12,118 nt of DNA from Aquabacter sp. (GTDB taxonomy: Bacteria > Pseudomonadota > Alphaproteobacteria > Rhizobiales > Xanthobacteraceae). The position numbers were made by a program, and so were the translations under genes. Below, piece after piece: positions 8,041 through 12,118 of this stretch; the first letter of the stretch is position 1; every line of letters starts with the position of its first letter. Below the pieces are notes generated by a model. The model made no database searches. It saw only the letters and a list, made by a program, of their open reading frames with translations, and had not been told where the DNA came from. The stretch is from NCBI GenBank assembly GCA_030147645.1, contig JASBUY010000356.1, positions 1 through 12,118 on the forward strand. The letters are read 5' to 3'.

Positions 8041-8215
8041 GCGTCGCCTCACGCGCGGCGGCCGGGCCGGTAACCACGTCGCGTTTCTCCCCCGCTGCCT
8101 GGCTGAGGCGCCCCGCCGTGTCACAGCTGAGATGATAGACTGGAGCGGATCCTTTCCCCGCGACCGGGGCGGCGCCCGCCGTCTCACGTCTGCGGCGGTC
8201 AATTGCGGGTGGTCG
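8041..8215 (+). other. Non-coding gap before tadD
   Basis: These 175 bases are the only real gap in the pilus cluster. There is a short GC-rich inverted repeat CGGCC-G-GGCCG at 8059-8069 and a CCCCG-cgac-CGGGG stem at 8156-8169, neither followed by a T-run. ATG 8132 opens a frame into tadD, but those 28 codons include ATA, GGA, TTT, CGT and TCT, unlike the neighbouring genes, so I read the stretch as untranslated leader. I see no convincing promoter. Confidence 0.45.
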
Positions 8216-8890
8216 GTGCGCGCGCGCGGTCTTGCTCTTGTCACGGGGTCCGCCCTGCTTCTCGCCGGCTGCGCCACCGCGCCGGACGAGAGCGGATTTG
8301 CGGCGACCGGCTTTGGCGCCCCCGCTGCCGCCGCCGATGCGAGCCCCGCCCAGACGATTGCCTATGCGCGCAGCCTCGCGGACCGCGGGCAGACCGAACA
8401 GGCGTCGGCGGTGCTCCAGATCGCGGCCATGCGCAATCCCGAGAGCCGGGACCTGCGCGCCGCCTACGGCAAGAGCCTGATCGCCACCGGCCAATATCGG
8501 GAGGCCGCGCAGGTGCTCGCCAATGCCCATACGCCGGACAGCCCCGACGCCTCCATCCTCTCCGCCCAGGGCGTGGCGGCGGACAATCTCGGCGACCATC
8601 GCGCGGCGCGCGCCTATTATCAGCGGGCGCTGAACATCGAGCCGAACAATCCGGCCATTCTCACCAATCTCGGCCTGTCCTACGCCATGACGGGCAATTC
8701 CGCGGAGGCCATCCGCATCCTGCGCACCGCCGTGAGCCTGCCCAATGCCACGCCCGCCACGCGCCAGACGCTGGCGACCCTTTTGTTCACGCAGGGCAAC
8801 GTGACCGAGGCGGAGCAATTGTTCGCCCGCGACCTCACCCCCGAACAGGCCCGCTCCAACATCGAATGGCTGCGCCAGAACCGGAGCTGA
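8216..8890 (+). CDS. tadD: TPR lipoprotein TadD of the Flp/Tad pilus
   Basis: TadD is a tetratricopeptide-repeat lipoprotein thought to help assemble or place the pilus secretin at the outer membrane. From GTG 8216 the product has 224 residues. It has a compact lipoprotein signal, MRARGLALVTGSALLLAGC, with lipidated Cys19, and then several TPR-like repeats (about 45-200): QASAVLQIAAMRNPESRDL, YGKSLIATGQYREAAQVL, ARAYYQRALNIEPNNPAILTNLG and SYAMTGNSAEAIRILRTAV. The closing DLTPEQARSNIEWLRQ is typical of alphaproteobacterial TadD. The frame is open to ATG 8132, which would put 46 residues before the lipidated Cys, an unusually long leader; neither start has a strong ribosome site. It is separated from the coupled operon by the preceding gap, so it may have its own promoter or be read through. 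It ends the pilus cluster. Confidence 0.9.
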   Translation: MRARGLALVTGSALLLAGCATAPDESGFAATGFGAPAAAADASPAQTIAYARSLADRGQTEQASAVLQIAAMRNPESRDLRAAYGKSLIATGQYREAAQVLANAHTPDSPDASILSAQGVAADNLGDHRAARAYYQRALNIEPNNPAILTNLGLSYAMTGNSAEAIRILRTAVSLPNATPATRQTLATLLFTQGNVTEAEQLFARDLTPEQARSNIEWLRQNRS

Positions 8891-8933
8891 AGCGTTTCCG
8901 AACGAACCGGTTCGCACGTCGCTCGGAAAAGCT
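8891..8933. repeat. Palindromic intergenic repeat, Rhizobiales-type
   Basis: The outer arms AGCGTTTCCGA (8891-8901) and TCGGAAAAGCT (8923-8933) pair at 10 of 11 positions. They enclose a perfect 12-base palindrome, CGAACCGGTTCG (8903-8914). The element fills the whole gap between the tadD stop and the stop codon of the opposite-strand gene. It resembles, from memory, a dispersed element in rhizobial genomes with TTTTCCGAGCGA arms and a central ACCGGTTCG core. It could act as a bidirectional transcript end, but there is no T-run on either side. Confidence 0.6.
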
Positions 8934-9905
8934 CTATCGCCGTGGGGCCGGGGTGCGAACGCCCGGTGCGGGACGCTCCAGCAGCACGTCGCGGCGGAAG
9001 CGCACCAGGCGGGCGGGGCGCCCGCCGGTCTCGGTGGCGGTCTCGCCGGTTTCTTCGACCAGGCCCTGCGTCTCCACGAGGCGACGAAAATTCTGCTTGT
9101 GCAGCCGCATGCCGGAGAGCGCCTCCACGGTGCGCTGGAGTTGCAGCAGCGTGAAGGCTGGCGGCATCAGCTCGAACACCACGGGACGGTATTTGATCTT
9201 GCCGCGCATGCGCCCGATGGCGGTGGCGAGGATGCGGCGATGGTCAAAGGCCATGGCGCGGCCGAGCACGGGCGGCGCTCCGCCCGCTTCCGGGGGCGGC
9301 TCCCCTTGGGCTTCTGCCTGCGCCTCCTGAACGAGGCCGGCTTCATAGAGCAGTTCGTAGCGCTCCAGCACCCGCTCCTCGTTCCAGCTTCCGGCCGTGC
9401 CAAACGCGAGGTGCCGCCGCTCCCGGCGCAAAGCGGACGCCCCGGCGCTGCCGGCGCGGCGTGCCCAGGCCTCAAGCGCCGCCTCGATCACATCCAGAAT
9501 GGCCGGCCGGCCCTCGCGCCAATCCTCCCAGGGAAAGCAGGCGTACCAATCGAGCCAGGAGGCCTCCATCTCGCCGGCCGGGCGCGCCTCGCGCACCAAA
9601 GCGAGATAGGCGACCGAGAGCGCCCGTGCGCCGGCATCTTGCCGGTCCAGGTCGCCGAACGTGTAAAGCTGCTCCACATAATTGAGCGTCTGGTTGGTCT
9701 GCCGCTCCACCCAGGCGCGCAGCCCCGCTTCCAGCGTGCGATGATCACTCTCCAGCGGGCCGGACGGCAAAGCGGGACGCTCGGCGCCGCGCACGGCGAG
9801 CACGCGCGGCGCTTCCTGCGTCACCGCCAGGACGGCAGCGGACAGATCGATGCTGATGCCGGGCGCCGGTGCGCGCGGGGGCTTTCGGGGCGGACGGGCG
9901 GCCAT
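8934..9905 (-). CDS. nadQ: NadQ-type NAD biosynthesis regulator (Nudix-like plus winged helix)
   Basis: The 323-residue product matches the COG4111 family, named NadQ, a NAD-metabolism repressor of Alphaproteobacteria related in layout to NrtR. After a Pro/Arg-rich start, a Nudix-like domain covers about 16-150 and includes VEQLYTFGDLDR (77-88). The Nudix box region (about 49-75) lacks the REUxEE glutamates, so hydrolysis is unlikely and a ligand-sensing role is expected. The C-terminal winged helix (about 240-306) has KYRPVVFELMPPAFTLLQLQ and the hallmark GMRLHKQNFRRLVE (265-278). A variable Glu/Pro/Ala linker sits at about 196-212. The ATG at 9905 has no strong ribosome site, and no upstream start exists before an in-frame stop. 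Known NadQ targets are nadABC genes; none is in the window, so here it acts at a distance or on its own promoter. Confidence 0.85.
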   Translation of the reverse strand: MAARPPRKPPRAPAPGISIDLSAAVLAVTQEAPRVLAVRGAERPALPSGPLESDHRTLEAGLRAWVERQTNQTLNYVEQLYTFGDLDRQDAGARALSVAYLALVREARPAGEMEASWLDWYACFPWEDWREGRPAILDVIEAALEAWARRAGSAGASALRRERRHLAFGTAGSWNEERVLERYELLYEAGLVQEAQAEAQGEPPPEAGGAPPVLGRAMAFDHRRILATAIGRMRGKIKYRPVVFELMPPAFTLLQLQRTVEALSGMRLHKQNFRRLVETQGLVEETGETATETGGRPARLVRFRRDVLLERPAPGVRTPAPRR

Positions 9906-9931
9906 GATGGATGCTCGGTGGATGCACGAAA

Positions 9932-9960
9932 CCTATGGCCCGAACCGGAGCTACCTTCAA
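9932..9960 (-). promoter_or_regulatory. Candidate nadQ promoter
   Basis: Read on the minus strand, TTGAAG (9955-9960) and CATAGG (9932-9937) are 17 bases apart. This would place the transcript start about 20 bases before the nadQ ATG. The -35 matches consensus at 4 of 6 positions and the -10 at 3 of 6, so this is only a candidate. Confidence 0.3.
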
Positions 9961-10030
9961 TGCAGCGACGGCGGGCGACGGGCGATTGTTTGCACACGCG
10001 CGAAAAATGTGAACCCTGCCGGCGGTATGA

Positions 10031-10049
10031 GTCCGGCGCTGCGCCGGAC
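10031..10049. repeat. Perfect 9-1-9 palindrome in the leader of the kinase gene
   Basis: GTCCGGCGCTGCGCCGGAC is a perfect inverted repeat with a single central base. It ends 17 bases before the GTG start of the downstream kinase gene and three bases before its ribosome site. It may be an operator for a dimeric regulator or an mRNA hairpin that limits access to the ribosome site. Confidence 0.55.
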
Positions 10050-10052
10050 AGG

Positions 10053-10058
10053 GGAGGG
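10053..10058 (+). promoter_or_regulatory. Ribosome binding site for the kinase GTG start
   Basis: GGAGGG lies eight bases before GTG 10067 and supports that start. A nearby ATG at 10059 is in another frame. Confidence 0.6.
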
Positions 10059-10066
10059 ATGAGCGG

Positions 10067-11050
10067 GTGTTCGACGAGGCGTTCGCGGACGCGATCGAGC
10101 CGACGGTGCGCGCGGCGCTGCCCCGCTGGGGCCTTGCGCCGGAGGCTCGGCTCGAACGGCTGTCCCTGTCGGAGAATATCGCCCTGCGCGCCGAGGATGG
10201 TACGCACGATCTCGTCCTGCGCATTCATCGCCCCGGCTATCACACGCGCGATGAGATCGCGTCCGAACTTCAGTGGCTTCAGGCGCTGGAGGGTGCGTTG
10301 CCGGTGCCGCGCCCGGTGCGCGGGCGCAACGGGGATCTGATCCTCGACGTCGCGCATGGAGCCCACGCCTTTCACGCGGTGGCGTTCCACTATCTGCCCG
10401 GCCATGCGCCGCCTGCGGACGCGGATTTGCCCCTCTGGTTCGCGCAATTGGGCACCCTCACCGCGCGCCTGCACGCCCAGGCGCGGACCTGGCGCCGTCC
10501 CGACGGGTTTCGCCGCACGGTGTGGACCTTCGACACCATGATCGGCCGCGCGCCGCTCTGGGGGGAGTGGCGCCAGGGGCTCGGGCTCGATGCGCAAGGC
10601 GCGGCGGTCATCGCGCGGGCGGCGGGGCGGCTCGAACAGGATCTGACTGCGCTCGGCCAGGACGCCGAGGGGTTCGGCCTCATTCATGGCGATCTGCGGC
10701 TCGCCAATCTGCTTGTGGACGGCCCGCGCCTGTCGCTGATCGATTTCGACGATTGCGGGTTTTCCTGGTTCCTCTACGACTTCGCGGCGTCCGTCAGCTT
10801 CATGGAGCACGATCCGATTGTGCCGGATTTGGCCGCCGCCTGGAGCGAGGGATATCGGCGCGTCGCCCCCTTGAGCGACGCGCAGGCGGCACGGCTGCCG
10901 CTGTTCGTGACGCTGCGGCGCATCCTGCTCACCGCCTGGCTCGCCTCGCGCGCGGACACCGACACCGCGCGGGCCCTGGGGCCGGAATATACGCGCGGCA
11001 CGGTGGACATCTGCGAACACTATCTCGCCGGCGGGGCAGGCCGCTTCTGA
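10067..11050 (+). CDS. APH-fold phosphotransferase (SrkA/homoserine kinase II-like)
   Basis: The 327-residue product belongs to the aminoglycoside-phosphotransferase/choline-kinase fold, closest in style to COG2334 (SrkA/RdoA and homoserine kinase type II). The N-lobe has HDLVLRIHRPGYHTRDEI and SELQWLQAL, with Arg where classic APH enzymes have the ATP-contacting Lys; I recall this as usual for this subfamily. The Brenner-type catalytic loop is HGDLRLANLL (207-216, catalytic D209) and the metal-binding motif is IDFDDCGFSWFLYDFA (225-240, D226). All core motifs are present, so an active kinase is expected, but the substrate cannot be read from the sequence. A resistance role is not supported. 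GTG 10067 is chosen for its GGAGGG site. The gene is divergent from nadQ and converges on hupE with a six-base gap. Confidence 0.85.
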   Translation: MFDEAFADAIEPTVRAALPRWGLAPEARLERLSLSENIALRAEDGTHDLVLRIHRPGYHTRDEIASELQWLQALEGALPVPRPVRGRNGDLILDVAHGAHAFHAVAFHYLPGHAPPADADLPLWFAQLGTLTARLHAQARTWRRPDGFRRTVWTFDTMIGRAPLWGEWRQGLGLDAQGAAVIARAAGRLEQDLTALGQDAEGFGLIHGDLRLANLLVDGPRLSLIDFDDCGFSWFLYDFAASVSFMEHDPIVPDLAAAWSEGYRRVAPLSDAQAARLPLFVTLRRILLTAWLASRADTDTARALGPEYTRGTVDICEHYLAGGAGRF

Positions 11051-11061
11051 GGGAGCTCAGA
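11046..11061. other. Small inverted repeat over two converging stop codons
   Basis: TCTGAG-ggag-CTCAGA forms a six-bp stem with a four-base loop. It includes the kinase stop (11048-11050) and the hupE stop (11057-11059 on the other strand). There is no T-run, so a terminator role is weak; it may be chance. Confidence 0.25.
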
Positions 11062-11659
11062 CCGACAGGCGCGCGAGCAGCACCATGCCGCCGACCGCGA
11101 TGGCGACACCCGAGAGGCGCACCAAGGCTGCACCATGGCGCGCGCCGATGCGGGCAATCCCCATGCCGAGGCCGAGGCCCGCCAGATGCAGCAGCGCGGT
11201 GGCGATGACGAAACCGAGGCCATAGGCGAGCCCGCTGGCATCTTCCGGCATTTCTGCGCCATGGGCATGGCCGTGGAACAGCGCGAACACGCCCGCAAGG
11301 CCCATGGCCGCCGCAAGCGGAAGCGTCACGCCGAACGCCACCGCGGCTCCCAGCACCACAACGGAAGCGGCGATCGCGATTTCCACGAACGGCAGATCGA
11401 GGCCGGACATCCCGAGCGCGCCGCCCACCACCATCAGACTCACAAAAGTGAGCGGCACCGCCCAGACGGCCCGCCCGCCCGACTGGTAAGCAAGGATGCC
11501 GACCGCCACCATGGCGAGCACATGGTCGATGCCGGTGAGGGGATGAAAGAAGCCATGGGAAAATCCATGGGCGTCCCCCGCGCCCGTATGGGCGAGAGCG
11601 AGAGAGGGCAGGAGTCCGAGCAAAGCGGCCGCGAGAAGGGTGCGCAACGGATGGGTCAT
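11057..11659 (-). CDS. hupE: HupE/UreJ-family nickel/cobalt permease
   Basis: HupE/UreJ proteins are inner-membrane permeases that take up nickel (or cobalt) for hydrogenase, urease or cobalamin needs. The 200-residue product has a signal-like segment (1-23, ending ALA, mature end at His24) and then about six hydrophobic segments. It shows the family hallmarks HPLTGIDHVLAM (39-50; H39, D45 and H46 are probable metal ligands), a conserved acidic residue at E93 and FHGHAHG (128-134). Length is normal. ATG at 11659 has GAGGG (11671-11675 on the plus strand) about 11 bases upstream. No urease, hydrogenase or cobalamin gene is in the window, so the metal and its use are undetermined. The family call is firm; nickel versus cobalt is not. 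Confidence 0.92.
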   Translation of the reverse strand: MTHPLRTLLAAALLGLLPSLALAHTGAGDAHGFSHGFFHPLTGIDHVLAMVAVGILAYQSGGRAVWAVPLTFVSLMVVGGALGMSGLDLPFVEIAIAASVVVLGAAVAFGVTLPLAAAMGLAGVFALFHGHAHGAEMPEDASGLAYGLGFVIATALLHLAGLGLGMGIARIGARHGAALVRLSGVAIAVGGMVLLARLSV

Positions 11660-11670
11660 TGTTTGTCAGT

Positions 11671-11675
11671 CCCTC
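11671..11675 (-). promoter_or_regulatory. Ribosome binding site of hupE
   Basis: GAGGG on the minus strand lies about 11 bases before the hupE ATG, slightly far but the only purine run in reach. Confidence 0.4.
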
Positions 11676-11704
11676 AGAATGAACCCATGCTAGAATGGCA
11701 TTCG

Positions 11705-11732
11705 GCGTGAGGGAACCTCATTTCCCTCACGC
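11705..11732. repeat. Perfect 11-bp inverted repeat between hupE and the IalB-like gene
   Basis: GCGTGAGGGAA (11705-11715) and TTCCCTCACGC (11722-11732) are exact inverted copies around a six-base spacer, CCTCAT. It lies between two divergent genes, 45 bases from the hupE start and about 119 from the other start. A weak hupE promoter (TTCCCT -17- TAGCAT on the minus strand) would place one arm over the -35 box, which fits an operator. A leader hairpin is the alternative. It does not match NikR or Nur sites as I know them. Confidence 0.6.
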
Positions 11733-11793
11733 TGCGGGGACAAGGCGCGCAAGGGGCACCGGCGCGTTGCGGCGCCTTTGGGGTCCCGCGCCA

Positions 11794-11822
11794 TTGGCAT
11801 GAGCGGGCGGTATTGCTATCCA
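11794..11822 (+). promoter_or_regulatory. Candidate promoter of the IalB-like gene
   Basis: TTGGCA (11794-11799, 5 of 6 to consensus) and TATCCA (11817-11822, 3 of 6) are 17 bases apart. Transcription would start near 11829, giving a leader of about 23 bases with GAGAG (11839-11843) as ribosome site. Confidence 0.4.
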
Positions 11823-11851
11823 GCACCGTCCGATTTTTGAGAGACGAATCC

Positions 11852-12118
11852 ATGACTTTCGATTTCTCCGTTCTGCGTACCGGTGCGATTGCGGGAGCAT
11901 TCGTGCTGACCGGCATCGGCGCGGCCCTGGCGCAGACCCCGGCTCCGGCGGCGCCCGCCCAGACCCCGGCGCCCGCGCAGACGCAGCAGCCGAAAAAGCC
12001 CGCCGCCGCTCCCGCCGCCGCCAATACCCAGACGCCCGCGCTCGGCGCCGGCGCGGAAGAAGGCCCGAGCCGCACCAGCGCCACCTATGATGACTGGGTG
12101 GTGCGCTGCGAGCGCGGC
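11852..12118 (+). CDS. IalB-family (invasion-associated locus B) secreted protein, 3' partial
   Basis: The first 89 residues are present and the frame is open to the window end. They show a signal peptide (about 1-27, AALA-QT), then a low-complexity linker rich in Pro, Ala and Gln (about 28-72). This linker includes a nine-residue repeat beginning QTPAP (copies start near residues 28 and 37). After it comes YDDWVVRCERG, the start of the IalB domain as found in many Rhizobiales proteins. ATG 11852 has GAGAG eight bases upstream. In Bartonella, IalB is linked to erythrocyte invasion, but the family is widespread in free-living Rhizobiales, where its role is unclear, so the name should not be read as evidence of virulence. 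The identity rests on the short domain start plus the signal and linker layout. Confidence 0.8.
   Translation, partial: MTFDFSVLRTGAIAGAFVLTGIGAALAQTPAPAAPAQTPAPAQTQQPKKPAAAPAAANTQTPALGAGAEEGPSRTSATYDDWVVRCERG

Noticed and set aside
8059..8069. CGGCC-G-GGCCG inverted repeat after the TadG-like gene as a terminator
   Set aside because: Only five pairs with a one-base loop and no T-run.
9099..10340. A 413-codon plus-strand open frame over nadQ and the intergenic region
   Set aside because: It is antisense to nadQ, runs through the intergenic region and its palindrome, and has no recognisable domain.
9821..11020. A 399-codon minus-strand open frame over the kinase gene
   Set aside because: It is a shadow of the kinase frame, rich in Arg, Gly and Pro, with no motif.
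10067..11050. Aminoglycoside resistance gene
   Set aside because: The fold is shared, but the sequence style is the broad SrkA/homoserine-kinase II group and the context is housekeeping.
11761..11776. GGCGC-gttgcg-GCGCC stem followed by TTT as a terminator
   Set aside because: No gene ends here; it lies in a divergent promoter region, and such short GC stems are expected at this base composition.
11660..11851. Cobalamin riboswitch or NikR site before hupE
   Set aside because: No B12-box-like conserved core and no GTATGA/TCATAC half-sites are visible; the leader is also too short for a cobalamin riboswitch.
1..12118. CRISPR arrays, tRNA or rRNA genes, insertion sequences
   Set aside because: No regularly spaced repeats, no cloverleaf-like or ribosomal sequence, and no transposase motif were seen on either strand.

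Overview
The window is about 70% G+C, with dense codons ending in G or C. It carries an alphaproteobacterial gene set: a Caulobacter-type Cpa/Tad pilus operon, a NadQ-type regulator (COG4111), an IalB-family protein and a short palindromic repeat that resembles one common between Rhizobiales genes. Together these suggest a member of the Rhizobiales (Hyphomicrobiales). A Xanthobacteraceae-like host (Xanthobacter, Ancylobacter, Azorhizobium, Starkeya) is my best guess, but this is an inference from style and was not tested.

Bases 1-8890 (+ strand) hold most of a Flp/Tad type IVc pilus locus in the order cpaB (5' end cut off)-cpaC-cpaD-cpaE-cpaF-tadB-tadC-[short TadG-like gene]-tadD. From cpaB to the TadG-like gene, neighbours overlap by 1-4 bases or lie 2-8 bases apart, so they look like one translationally coupled operon. 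CpaC (secretin), CpaB and the lipoproteins CpaD and TadD form the outer-membrane and periplasmic part. CpaE positions the machine, CpaF is the motor ATPase, and TadB/TadC are the inner-membrane platform. The flp pilin and the prepilin peptidase gene cpaA are not in the window; they may lie upstream of cpaB. The only real gap in the cluster is the 175 bases before the preferred tadD start.

Bases 8891-8933 are a palindromic intergenic repeat that touches the stop codon of the next gene. Bases 8934-9905 (- strand) encode a NadQ-type NAD regulator with a degenerate Nudix domain and a winged-helix domain. It is divergent from an APH-fold small-molecule kinase (10067-11050, +). The 161-base region between them has a candidate nadQ promoter and a perfect 9-1-9 palindrome in the kinase leader.

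Bases 11057-11659 (- strand) encode a HupE/UreJ-type nickel/cobalt permease that converges on the kinase with 6 bases between the stop codons. After a 192-base divergent region containing a perfect 11-bp inverted repeat, an IalB-family secreted protein starts at 11852 (+) and runs off the window.

I see no transposase, CRISPR array, tRNA, rRNA or broken gene. The window is mostly a well-known pilus system. The less explained parts are the short cysteine-bearing TadG-like protein, the palindromes in the two divergent regions, and nadQ sitting apart from any nad gene.
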